This document shows positions 41,651-53,038 of a stretch of DNA of 64,000 nucleotides, piece after piece. Under the pieces are notes generated by a model, which made no database searches, was not told the origin of the DNA, and saw only the letters and a program-made list of their open reading frames with translations. Every line of letters begins with the position of its first letter. The first letter of the stretch is position 1. The translations under genes were made by a program, and so were the position numbers. The DNA comes from Aptenodytes patagonicus (Eukaryota > Chordata > Aves > Sphenisciformes > Spheniscidae): positions 20,546,101-20,610,100 of the forward strand of contig NC_134957.1 in the NCBI RefSeq assembly GCF_965638725.1, written 5' to 3'.

Positions 41651-44324
41651 TTGTAAAAGCCAACCTGAAGGCTTCCTTTATCCCTACAAATGCGTAGAAT
41701 CCACTCTGTGTCAAGAGTCCCCTAAATGTGCATTTTCTAGGCGTGCGCTACGTGAACCCTTACTTCTCTCATCCAGGCCTTCCCTGCTGTGTTGAAATAA
41801 GATACCGGAACCTTCACAGCATTTATGATGACGCTCATTTATGAAAATGTATAGATTTGAATTTAAGATTTTTAGGCACAAAGATTAAAGGCAGACATAT
41901 TAAAGAGTTGCCCGGTTTAATTTAGAGGGAGCTGTGGGTGCTCAGCACCTCTCTGATAATGAAGATCTGGTTGTTTACTTGTTCCATTGTACTCCTTTCA
42001 CCATCTATCTAATCCTATCACATAATTGTCTACAGAAAATACTCAGACGCTTGCTTTCTTTACTGTTTTGTATAATTGGGGATAGTGTCACCATGCAGTG
42101 AAAAGAACCACAGAATGCTGTTTTTCAAAGGCATATGCTCAAATTTGCAAAACGTTTTCTCACCGGATCAGGAATGAATAGCGAGATTATTCTGCCTATT
42201 TGTTTTCCTATTTATGGATAGTTCCTATTTGGGTTATATAGTGATGATAGCTTTGGGATTATGTGAAATATTATGCAGTGCTTTAGTGAAAGAAACATAA
42301 ATGTGCCCTTTGGCAATATAGTTTTTGGCCGTATGTCCAGGTCGGTAAGATGTGGAAACTACTAAAGCAACCAGACTTTTATTCACTCATTTCACAGATT
42401 GTCTTTGGAGAATAGCAGGGTGGAACAGAAATTAAAGATACCCGTTTATATAACTGGAAATAAAAAGTGGTATAATTAGTGTCAGTTTTCAGGTATTAAT
42501 GGTAATGAGCAGACAGGACTGTTCTGAGAAAGGAGAAGCCTTTTTTTCCCCAAATTGAGTGCAAATGAACCTTTCCTATTACCTTCTTTGCTAGTACATC
42601 ATATCTACCGAAAAGGTGTTATATATCGATTAGCCAGCATGTCTTTAATTCCTTGATTGTAAAAAAATATTAGTGGAAGTTAAAGTAAATGCTCTCGAGA
42701 CAGTTTATAAATGAGAAATTTCAGCTTTATGCTGGATGATGTAGCTTCTGCAATTATTATCTCCATCCTCGCTTGTAAAAATGCCTTAAGTTAAAAAAAA
42801 AAAAATTATTTGCCTTTCAGTTTCATTTTTTGACTTGGGAAGTTGCAAGTAATTTTGTGTCTTCCCTTCCTGATGGAGGTTTCTTTAGCAGTAAAGGTAG
42901 CAAATAGAAGTTTGCAAACCACATTTGTGTGTTGGATGTACTTGCTTTTTCTGATGACAGCTTCAGTCTTAAGAGTGTCAATACTTGAGTACCAGTGGAG
43001 GTCAGATTGGTTTTAACCTGAATTTCCCCAGCAATATCCATCGCGGGGAATGAGTGTGCATGTGCTTGTCTTAACCACAGCCACCCTTAATGAATTGACT
43101 ATTACTTATGCAGTTTTATGTGGTGTCATTTTCATTTAGCTTCTACATTTTCTTTTATTGTCTAATTGACAGAACTTGTCCTTTCTTTTTGGTATAAGAG
43201 GGAAAGAACTCTATCTATCTATCTCCTCTGTACAGCAAGATATATTGAATTTTTAATCTAGTCATGGCCAACAAAATAATTATCTTAAAGTAATTCCTGT
43301 GGACTCTCCTAACTGTCTGAATTATCATTCTTTGTTATGTAAGGGCATATATTTTAAATGTTTATGAACAACTGAATTAGAAAAAAAATGGAATGCACAG
43401 TTTTTAATTGACTAGCTCTTTATTTAGATTTCTTGTACTTTCTGATACAAGACCATGGAGTAGAGTCAGGTTTTGTTAGAACTGTGTTGTTGTATAATGG
43501 AGCAACAGATGATCACCTGAGCTTAAGAAAAGTATTTATCAGAAGAGAAAAGATCATCTAACTTAAGGGAAAATATTTTAAAGAAGCAATCCGGGCATAT
43601 AGAATCCTTTTTCACACAGAAGCTGGTACACCCACGTGTTGTTTTCTTTTTCAGCTGAGTCTGAGCTTTCTGTTGGAAAAGTTGGGCTGCTATCTTTGCT
43701 GTACGGTATTTTGGACTGACAGCTCAGAAATGCCTCCATTTGTCATATAGAGGCAGCATAATCCAGTTTTGAGGATACCAGACCTTCTGTCAGTAAGAAA
43801 TAATATTGTAACTTCACTATTACTACTTTTTTTAAACAAATGTGGCCAATTTCCATTGCAGAGTAAGTGCCAGCTTAGGGCAATGTTTCAGTCTTCTTCA
43901 AACAGTAACTATCTGTGGTAACTGCAGTAGTCAGTGCATGGAAAAGGCAGGGTGAAAGTGCCTTTGCTCCTCACTGTATGGAGCCAATTTTATACATTTG
44001 CAGGAAAGGATGATAGTGGCTTTGCACGTTTCTCTTACTTACACACTATTATCTAAATACAGGTAGCCCACGCAAGATAGTAAAGGGGTTTCTTATGTCT
44101 CTTCACTCTATTGAACTGGGAATTATACAGGTTATAGTAAATGACACTACTCCAAAAAAACTACCATTCTAAAGCACAAATGCCTACAAAGAAGTAAACT
44201 AATTGTGTAGAGCTCTGCAAGAAAGCATAGGGTGGAGCAAAGAACAGAGCTCCTCTCTGCCTGGGTTGCAACGGGGGTGTCTGCGTCAGCATTTTAGGTT
44301 TAAGAGTTCACTTTCGAAGAGGAC

Positions 44325-44640
44325 AGTTTTGGAGCATGCAAACTGAATTCCTTTTTGATGAATCTAAACCAAAAGATGCATTCCAGGAGTACAATCATGA
44401 TGTATCCACATTAGTGTTTTAGTCTGAATTAGAAGTTAACTTCTGCAATTAATTTTTCATTTGTCCCTGCTCACCTGCTTTGATTTGCAATGTGTAGCAG
44501 TCTTGGAGTGCACAAACTGAATTCCTTTCAGGTGACATTAGACCAAAAGCTGTGGTACAGCAGCATGATGATGGATTATCCGTTCATTGAACCAGCCTAG
44601 AACTACTGTCAGCTAAACTGCAAAATGCATATAGAGCGGA
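44325..44640 (+). repeat. Diverged two-copy direct duplication, unit about 174 bases
   Basis: Copy 1 from 44331 and copy 2 from 44505 share CAAACTGAATTCCTTT, then TAAACCAAAAG / TAGACCAAAAG, then CATGATG...ATCC at the same spacing, and a looser match continues beyond (TTCTGCAATT against AACTGCAAAAT). Divergence is high, so the duplication is old. I do not recognise the unit. Confidence 0.6.
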
Positions 44641-45456
44641 CATCAAGTTTTCAACACCGACTCTTTGCCCTCCAGATCTTCTCTACTGTTCCATATTTCT
44701 TGCTAATGCAGACATAGCCATAATGCACTTCAGCTGCTAATGAACAGTCAATCTACGGGACCAAATTAAAGTTAGTCTAAAGTAAAACCCTGGAAATCCA
44801 TGTAGTATGAACTTTGTGTCCTCAGCACTGTATCTTTTCGTGGTATACTGCACTGTTTGATGAGGAAGATAGCTAGCGGTACATTATTTCGGGCTAGCAG
44901 GTAGCCTCAAAGGGAGAAATAAGGAGTAAACAAGACAAATCATATTTTTGTTGTGTCTTTTCTGTGATCCATTGAAAAAAAGCTTTAATGTGGACAAGCT
45001 GAAACCTTTGCTCTGTAATGTCTCTTGTCAGAGTAATGTAAACATTCAGTTTGTCAAATGGATTATCTTTAGCAATCCATGAACTATCATGTGGGTTGGG
45101 TATCTCGGGAAACAGTTTTGTCAGAGTTGTTTTTATGAGGTAATCTAAAAATGTAGAAGCTTTTGTTAATATTTCAGGATACTACTAGATTTCAAGGATT
45201 ATGTGTGTGAAACAACTACGCAGACACCAAGGTCAGTGAAGGGAGGAGGAAAAAGAGGAAGAGTTTGATCAAGAAGCCGGTCCTTTAGCAAAGAAATGGG
45301 AGGAAGGAGTGAGAGAAATCAGACAGGAAGCAGAAACTACCCGGTCCCTGACCTCGTCAGAACTTTGAGACAAGCAGAAAGATGGCTCACCAGCCAGGTG
45401 AGCGGCTTGCTGCCTGGCTGCTCTGATGCTGGGATAATGGGGCCAACAGTCAGCAA

Positions 45457-45807
45457 TTGGAAGGTAGGGAAGCCCAACAGCTGGGATCCCTTGCTAGAAA
45501 CAAGGAAATTGAGAGAGGAATTGGAAAAGAGGCAGTGATTTGCAGTCTCCGGAGATGGCTCCTCTCAAGTGTGAGGGCAAGATATCCATTCAGGGAAGAT
45601 CTTGTGAACTACCCAGGAAAGTGGACAACCATAGACGAAGGCATCCAATACCTGAGAGAATTAGTGGTGCTGGAAGTCATCTACAGTGATACAGACAATG
45701 ATGAGATCTCCAAAGATCCAGAGGACGTCCTGTGCACACGGGCCACGTGGAGGAAGGTGATTCAAAATGCCCATATTCTCCACCAAGCTCTACCCATGGC
45801 ACAGTGA
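45457..45807 (+). pseudogene. Gag-like fragment of the endogenous retrovirus
   Basis: A 116-codon open frame. Its second half contains NYPGKWTTIDEGIQYLREL and [16 protein letters not shown], a segment I recall from gag-type ORFs of avian endogenous retroviruses. It ends at a stop close to the LTR, with no matrix start, zinc knuckles or protease visible. It is a remnant and not expected to make a functional product. The preceding frame at 45296-45538 probably belongs to the same region, separated from it by a frame change. Confidence 0.55.
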
Positions 45808-45874
45808 GAAAACACCTTCCATAACCATTAGGAAAAGTCAAAATATAGTGTTCATCATAATCTAGGCATGTGAC

Positions 45875-47070
45875 TGTATTGCGTTTGTATGGCAAGATTT
45901 TGGTAGCAGGGGGGCTGCAGGGGTGGCTTCTGTGAGAAGATGCCAGAAGCTTCCCCTATGTCCAATAGAGCCAGTGCCAGCTGGCTCCAAGATGGACCCA
46001 CTGCTGGCCAAGGCTGAGCCCATCAGCGACAGTGGTAGCACCTCTGGGATAACATATTTAAGAAGGGGAAAAAACAGCTGCACGACAGCCCCAGGGAGAG
46101 GAGTGAGAATATACGAGAGGAGCAACTCTGCAGACACCGAAGTCAGTGAAGAAGGAGGGTGAGGAGGTGCTCCAGGCTTCCTCTGCAGCCTGTGGTGAAG
46201 ACCACAGTGAGGCAGGCTGTCCCTCTGCAGCCCATGGAGGTCCACGGTGGAGCAGATATCCACCTGCAGCCCACCTGCACCCCACGCTGGAGCAGGTGGG
46301 TGTGCCTGAAGGAGGCTGTGACCCCGTGGAGAGCCTGCGCTGGAGCAGGCTCCTGGCAGGACCTGTGGACCCGTGGAGAGAGGAGCCCGCGCTGGAGCAG
46401 ATTTGCTGGCAGGACTTGTGACCCCGTGGGGGACCCACACTGGAGCAGTCTGTTCCTGAAGGACTGCACCCCGTGGAAAGGACCCACGCTGGAGCAGTTT
46501 GTGAAGAACCGCAGCCTGTGGGAAGGACTCATGTTGGAGAAGTTCATGGAGAACTGTCTCCTGTGGGAGGGCCCCCATGCTGGAGCAGGGGAAGAGTGTG
46601 AGGAGTCCTCCCCCTGAGGAGGAAGGAGTGGCAGAAACAACGTGTTTCTGGTTCCACCAGTCTCTCTCTTTCTCAGACTCCCTGATGCTCCTTAACCTTT
46701 CTACTTCTCTCATGTGATGAACTGACCACAACCCCCATTCCCCGTCCCCCTGAGCTGCTCGGGGGGAGGAGGTAGAGAAATCAGGAGTGAAGTTAAGCCT
46801 GGGAAGAAGGGAGGGGTGGGGGGAAGGTGTTTTTAAGATTTGGTTTTTATTTCTCATTACCCTACTCTGATTTGCTTGGCAATAAATTAAATGAATTTCC
46901 CCGAGTTGAGTCTGTTTTGCCCGTGACAGTAATGGGTGAATGATCTCCCCCTGTCCTTACCTCGACCCAGGAGCCTTTCGTTATATTTTCTCTCCCCTGT
47001 CCAGTTGAGGAGGGGAGTGATAGAGCGGCTTGTTGGGCACCTGGCGTCCAGCCACAGTCAACCCACCACA
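45875..47070 (+). mobile_element. Long terminal repeat of the endogenous retrovirus
   Basis: About 1.2 kb beginning TGTATTGCG and ending CCACCACA (TG...CA). A TATA-like ATATTTAAGAAG lies near 46053-46065, and an AATAAA signal sits near 46880, followed by a GT-rich stretch. A degenerate minisatellite fills much of the region between them. The - strand open frame of 331 codons across it (45862-46857) is a by-product of this repeat and is not a gene. Confidence 0.7.
46270..46600 (+). repeat. Degenerate minisatellite inside the LTR
   Basis: The core CACGCTGGAGCAG, with variants (CGCGCTGGAGCAG, CACACTGGAGCAG, CATGTTGGAGAAG, CATGCTGGAGCAG), recurs about seven times at 45-58 base spacing. Copies are interleaved with CCCGTGGA/CCTGTGGGA blocks. 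Confidence 0.8.
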
Positions 47071-47100
47071 TTATGTAAGAAATATTTGAAGAATATAAGT

Positions 47101-47585
47101 GATCTTCACAATCTATCCACTTCTTGACATAGAGGGCAACCCCTCAGCCCCTCCTTCCTCGCCTGTCCTTTCTGAAGAGCCTGTAGCCATTGATAGCCGC
47201 ACTCATGATGGGATTCATCCTACTAAGTTTCAGTAATGGCAACCAGGTCATAGCTTTCTAGCAGCACGGTGGCTTCCAAATCCTCCTGTTTGTTGTCCAT
47301 GCTGTGTGCATTGGTGTAGAGGCATTGGGCTGTCGGCTGTGTCACCTTCACAGAGGAACACGCCTTAATTCCTTTGAGGTATTTCACCAGTGTTCCCCTG
47401 TTTGCTCCTATTACCTCAGGAGCCCCTGGCTCATCTCCATAAGACTTCAAGCGTGCTCCAGTGTACCCAGCAAGTCTCAGAGCAACAGGCTGAGGGCCCT
47501 CACTAGCACCCTGTCCCTCTAACCTTGGCATGTGATCCCACAGCTTGTCACAGGCAAGACTGGTGTTATCCCCCTCCCCCTTCAA
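47101..47585 (-). pseudogene. CR1 ORF2 start (endonuclease N-terminus), truncated
   Basis: It begins just after the ORF1 stop. The open part (47585-47223) reaches CLYTNAHSMDNKQEDLEA and SYDLVAITET, the first strand of the AP-type endonuclease. Two adjacent TAG codons follow where CR1 proteins usually have Trp-Trp. Homology continues out of frame, e.g. a segment like INGYRLFRKDRRGRRG and ALYVKKWIDCED with an in-frame TGA, until about 47101. Confidence 0.8.
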
Positions 47586-47587
47586 GT

Positions 47588-48757
47588 CTAATCAATGAGC
47601 CCCGCTAGCTCGTGAGCAAAGACCCTCTTCCCCCTTTGAGAAAGGTGAATCCCATCCGATGCCAGCAGGCTTGGTGCCATGTAGGCCATCCCATTATTGA
47701 AAAAAACAAAATTGTGGTGGTGACACCAGCCACGGAGCCATGTATTAACAGACTGGGTCTGTCTGTTTCTTCCAATGTCACTGCCCGCAACTGGAAGGAT
47801 AGAGGAAAAAATTACCTGTGCTCTGGATTCCCTTACCAACCGTCCCAAGGCCCTGCAGTCTCTTTTGATTGCCCTTGGACTGCGCGTTGCGACTTCATTG
47901 CCACCCACATGGAAGAGCAATAATGGGTAATAGTCCGAGGGCTGTACCAGGCTAGGAAGTTTCCTAGTGATGTCCTTAACCCGAGCCCCAGGGAGGCGGC
48001 AGACTTCCCTAAGAGGAGGGTCTGTCCAGCATATTGGACTCTCTGTTCCCCTCAGAAGGGAGTCACCTACAACCATAACCCATCTTTTCTTCCTCGTGGA
48101 GGTGGTCGTGGTACGGGGGGGTAGGCCTTTCTGACCTTGGCAACACCTCTGGTGTAGATGGACCATCATCCACATCATCCATTGACTGGCCATCCACAGC
48201 CTCATACCTGTTGTACAGAGGCACCTGGGAAGGCGAGGTGGGCAAGGAGGGGGTTCGCCTGCAGCCCCGAGCGTGGACTTGCCTCCATTCGCTCCTTTCC
48301 TTTAAGCTACTGCCCTCAGCCTGGCAGGGGGAGGATACAGGATCCCCTTGGTCCTGGGTTTTTTCTGGTGGCTGTTCCCGTTTCTGTCTCAGGGAGGGCA
48401 GAGCTTGGTTCCACCAGTCTCTCTCAGACTCCCTGATGCTCCTTACCCTTTCTACTTCTCTCATAGCTCGGCCACCAGGCTGAGCAGATCATCCACTTGG
48501 TCACCCCTCACACGGCTGTCCTCGCCACTGCCGTCCGTTACCCGTGAGAGGCTCTGGCACGCCCTGCAGCCTGGGACCCGGACGGCTGCATGTTTTTGTG
48601 GGAGCTCTGTCTGGGTTGCCACATCCATTCTGGCAAGTGCAGAGGACGTGGCTCTCTGCCGGGTGGATACCATGGCTAAGCTCCTTCTGGGAGGGTGATG
48701 ACCACCGACTGAACTCACCTCTTGAGCTGGTAGGGTGACGACGCCCTTCCCGCGCAA
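47588..48757 (-). pseudogene. CR1 ORF1 (esterase-type), frameshifted
   Basis: Three overlapping frames (48757-48461, 48464-48063, 48205-47588) together cover a CR1 ORF1, so at least two frameshifts have occurred. The N-terminal part has the VATQTELPQKH and VPGCRACQSLSRV blocks with paired cysteines. The middle has a charged VERVRSIRESERDWW segment. The C-terminal 205-codon frame carries a GDSL/SGNH-hydrolase fold: Ser block VVGDSLLRGTE, HVGGNE block and the SDGIHLS Asp/His block, ending ELAGLID-stop. CR1 ORF1 esterases are known; this copy is non-functional as a single protein. Confidence 0.8.
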
Positions 48758-48967
48758 ACCGCCGCGTCACGCTCTGCTCGCAGCGCTCCCCAGGCTGCTT
48801 TGTATAGAGGGGTGGGGGGTGGCCGCGGTTGCTCTGGCAACGCCCAGGCCCCGTCAGCGTCTCTCGCGAGAGCTGCCGGCTCCTGGCGGGTCTCCCCGCT
48901 GTCCCGGCGCTTCCCCGCCTCAGGAAAACCCCCCGGGCGCCGAGATCTGCCGCTCCGCTGCGGGCCG
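48758..48967 (-). promoter_or_regulatory. CR1 5'UTR and internal promoter region
   Basis: GC-rich sequence upstream of ORF1 with CTCTCGCGAGAG and TCTATACAAAGCAGC on the - strand, ending at GAACGGCCCG. Its presence means the element was copied to or near its true 5' end, which is uncommon for CR1 copies. Confidence 0.55.
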
Positions 48968-48983
48968 TTCTAGGATTCTATGA
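48968..48983 (+). repeat. CR1-like 3' terminal motif
   Basis: TTCTAGGATTCTATGA on the + strand resembles the (ATTCTATGA)n ends of avian CR1 elements. It abuts the 5' end of the inverted CR1 segment. Confidence 0.6.
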
Positions 48984-51900
48984 GATAGGATTTCTGTAAA
49001 CTTTAGGTAATTAACGCCTCAACTTGCCATATGTATGACGGACATATCTTCTATATATATGAGATAATGTGATTATCTTAAATGTGTAGGAGGACAATAC
49101 AGACATTTTAGAAAACACAGATACTAAATATGCTGTTTCACTGTTTCAAACTCATTAGCAGGGGGCGGCTGCTTTTTTGTTAATATAAAATATATTAGTC
49201 TTGTTTAATTACTGCAAAGTGAAGTAATGCTCAGTAGAAAATAATGTGCGTTGGTGCCCGTCACAAAGTTAGTGCTTTTGAACTCCTTGACACATTTCAA
49301 AATGTAGGGCAAGATGGAATCTTTGCTTGTAGTTCCAAGTATGGGACAAAACGTAGCCTTACCAGTTCAGAAGGAGCTCAGAAAGAAAGTATGACTCAGA
49401 GACAGTCCTCTGAATCATATTTCCCCTGAGCTGTAGCGTTGCACAAGTGGGGAGTATGCTATCAGCCCTTTACCAGATGAAGCATATTCCCTCTCTCATG
49501 TCCAGTCAGCTCTCTTTGCTGACACAGAAGGGAGCAAAACGAGGATTACGGTTACTTCCGACCCAATTTCCCCCAACTTCTCCGTTTGCTCATGGAAGGA
49601 AATAATGTCTCTTTGAGGTTTGCTCATTAATATAGTGCCCTTAGTATAGCCTTCAGGAAGGATGGCATGATGGCACAGTAGAATGCAAGAATGCCTTGAA
49701 ACTTCCATACAGAACTTTGTGACCATCAGATACCTGCTGTATTAAGTATGCTTTACTGCTCATTTGTAAGTAGGTGGGACACTGTACTCACTTGCCAGGT
49801 CTGAAACTAATGCTTGTTCCTCGAGCACTCACTTTTCATCCTATAGGAAGCAAATCTGTCGCAGTGAGAGAATGTATTGGCAACACCTACATGGCTTGCA
49901 AAGTACCGTTTGAGTTTGATTCCAAGCAGATTTGGCAAGACTAATAATCACCAAGTAAAATATGATTAAACAAATCTGAGTTCTTGGTAATTGTTTTCAA
50001 AAAATTAGTTGTACTCACATGCAAACCAACAAAAATAAATATTTCCTGTATGTTAAATTTAAGAATAGCATAAGCAAATAATCAGCTGATCAGCTAATTA
50101 AGCTCTGCAATGACTTTGAACAGATTCAATCAGCAGATTTTACAAATGAACAGTGATTTACCTGTAAATAATTGAGATTAAACTATTCATTTGTTAGTAT
50201 TAGATCAGCTAGCAATGCAAAGGTCCGTTGTTCTTAATAGTTAAAGAGGTTAATGATTCTGGTAACCTACTAGGAATCAAGCATTTAGAGTTCCTAATTT
50301 GGTAGCAACAGTAATTCTATGTGAAGCCTGACAGTGAATAGTATTTATTTTCTTTCCTGGTTTACAAAGGAGGACAATCTAAAGCAGATAGGATAGCCTA
50401 TGTTGAAATTGGTCATTTCAATGTTAGACATCTATACTTTTATAGTGAAATTTTAAGAAAATTTCACCTGAACCATGTACTTAAGGGACAAATTTTGCAC
50501 CTATCAATACAGGAGGAAATGTGTGAGGAAATATCAATTTGTTCAGTTTAGCCTGTAGGACTGCTTGGGTAAGTAGCTGCTCACCAACACAAATACAGAT
50601 TGTGCAATCTAATTTTAAGTATGTAACTTGAAATTCCATTCTGTATGATCCTTACACCTATGTTTGTTCTTCAGAAAGAGCTTTCACAGATTCACAAGTA
50701 GTTTTCACAACCACTAAAATTTTTTACAAAAGAAAATAGTTTATAATAATGCCAGGAAAAAAAATTATGTTGCAATAAATTGAAACAACAGGAGATTGTC
50801 ACTGAGTATTTGCTCTGTCTCCTGATACTTAATTGACAGGGCTGTTCTGTTATTCTTGTTAATCTTTTATGCTTGCCAAGCTTTACTTTCCATCACTTTA
50901 CAAAAAATGAAGAATAGACTGAGTAATAAATGATCATAATTATAAAAATTATGATGTGCCTGTGTTTTTTAGGAACTTAACAGTAATTCTGAAAGATACA
51001 TCCTTATGGTGTAGAAGGTAAAACCTGATCTAGGCTGTCTCTATGACTGGCATACCACGTGGCCAGTGCACAAGTATCAGTCCGCTTCCATGGTATTCAC
51101 AGTTTCATGGAGTTCTGAGAAGAGGCGTTATTTGTAGTGCCTTTTTAGGTAACTGTGACATCATTTATATGATTTTTTTTTTATATTGTACTTATTTTTA
51201 ATACATCAGTATAGATTAACTCAACACTTCTTGGTACTGATGCGTCTTGGAGAATAGGGTAATTTTCCCCTATACCCATGGCTTGATGTGAGAGTAGGGG
51301 AGAGGAAAGAGTGTGTGTAAATATGTTGTATCAGTGTAAAACCAATCACTTAATGCCTTTCAGGGCTTCCCTTAATACTGTGCTTTCAGTAATAGAATAT
51401 TCTGTTACTTAGCACTGTTGGCAGTTCAGTGTTATTTCTGTGTTTTTGTACAATATGCAGCATAATGACCTTTACCACAATATGAAGAATAAATAATAAT
51501 ACAGGGGCAGTGGGTCTCTAAATTATATTTCATACTAGATTAGAACAGGCTTACCTCTCTTTTTTCATAACGGCATTTGATATATTTTGAAATAAAGTAC
51601 TTCTTCATTTTTTTGAATAAAAACTGCTCCAAAATTTCTATCCTAAAACTCCTGAAGATAAAATGTACAAGGTATGCATTTGTATCACTCCACTTCATAG
51701 CAATGTATTTCTCATCTCCAGGCAGTTTATAAAGGGATAGTGTTCAGAAGATTTCAAAATCTTGCCTAACATTCTGCTGTTGCTTCTTAAATCAGATTCT
51801 GAAGCGTTCATGTTCCAAATCTCAATTATTTTTGAATCTTGCAAAGTGAACATGGCATTGGGTGCTAATCTCTTCAACATAAAAGCATTGTATGATGTAA

Positions 51901-53018
51901 TGAAACTGTATTTCATACAGTCTTACAAATAAATTATGTCCCAAATAAGTTTGTAGAATTCATTACTATTTTTGTTTGTCATTTAGATGGGTAGTTACAG
52001 AACAAAATCAAGGGTATACATGTAAATGACATAAATAAGTTTAAAGAATGAACAAGTGCAACAATAATACCCCTATGTTTATTCTTATTTACATATTTAA
52101 ATGCCTATTCTCAGTTTGATAATAAGTAGTTAATAGTTGTTAAGTAAGTCAGAATATAAACAGGTGGCAAGGAAGTATGCAGAAAAAGTTGTATTTGATG
52201 TGATTCCTTCATACAGTGATTATGCATTTGAGGGGTGTTGGCCATAATACTTTCTCTAGAAAATAAATGAAATAGCCACAATATTTCTCTGGAAAATAGT
52301 TTAGTGACATTAATATTTTAGTTTGAATCAAGACATGAACATTTGCTTGTTCTTTAATATGCTATGATTAGAAGGCATGCTATAGCCTTCTGAGTGCCCA
52401 GTAAAACAGCAGGATGTGTCAAATGGTCTGAAGGAAAGAAAAACAAGTAAGGAGGGCCATTGTGAAAAGGTAACTAACTGTTAGGGGAGCAAATACAGGC
52501 CTCATACAGGTGGAAATAACTCAAAATGGCCTTAGAGCAACACTAATTTGTCATAACTGACAAGTGGATCGGGTCGTCTTCCTTCTCCGTCCTTCTCTAA
52601 AGTTCACTACTTTTAGCCTTCTGGTTATTTTTATGTGCTTCTCTGCGGACCCACATAAAAGCATTAATACAGCTGTGTGATTCAGAGAAATCTGACAGTT
52701 TCTTCTAAGATGTCTCTTGCGGGTTTCTTCTCCAAAAAGCATCAGGATGATATTGTTGGCTAGAGAGACAATTTGGGTTAGTGTATTTTTCTATTGGGTT
52801 TATAGAGTTTACATCTATATATGTAAAAATATTTATACAATAGTAATACACTTCATTTTCACACTCTATGTTGCAAATACACTGAGTTTTGACATACAGT
52901 GTAAATGGTGTGAATTGTATTTAGGTGATATACAGTGTACAGACGAAAGAATATACGTCAACTCCAGTCATTGTAAAATTAACGATATGGATTCACACAC
53001 ACATACATTCACATATAT

Positions 53019-53038
53019 ACACACACACACACACACAC
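53019..53038. repeat. (AC)10 microsatellite
   Basis: Ten AC units, preceded by a mixed CA/TA stretch from about 52993. Confidence 0.9.

Larger units (their letters stand above)
37701..45198. other. Intergenic region upstream of IRS4
   Basis: AT-rich sequence without a supported gene. It holds a short (CTAT)n-like run near 43210, an ancient repeat relic at 41470-41650 and a diverged two-copy duplication at about 44325-44640. The open frames are short and show no recognisable domain. Confidence 0.6.
45204..47070 (+). mobile_element. Internally deleted endogenous retrovirus with 3' LTR
   Basis: The element starts TGTGTGAAAC and ends ACCCACCACA. Five bases, TTATG, lie directly before it (45199-45203) and directly after it (47071-47075), as expected for a target-site duplication; 5 bases is usual for ERVL-type elements. 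Order: a short piece matching the middle of the LTR, a gag-like fragment, then a full-looking LTR (45875-47070). pro, pol and env are absent. The piece at 45213-45242 (CAGACACCAAGGTCAGTGAA) recurs in the LTR at about 46129-46148, so the 5' LTR is mostly missing. The overall sequence strongly resembles a family common in bird genomes; I cannot give its exact library name. Confidence 0.75.
47101..48967 (-). mobile_element. CR1-type LINE, 5' half, in inverted orientation
   Basis: Read on the - strand it has, in order, a GC-rich 5'UTR (from about 48967), ORF1 with an esterase domain, and the first part of ORF2 (endonuclease), breaking off near 47101. ORF1 and ORF2 segments match CR1 landmarks (VATQTE, GDSLLRGTE, CLYTNAHSMDNKQEDLEA, YDLVAITET). 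The rest of ORF2, including reverse transcriptase, is missing. Directly beyond the 5' end, on the + strand, is a CR1-like 3' tail (48968-48983). Confidence 0.85.

Noticed and set aside
45862..46857. 331-codon - strand open frame
   Set aside because: It runs antisense across the endogenous retroviral LTR, and its repeats come from the LTR minisatellite.
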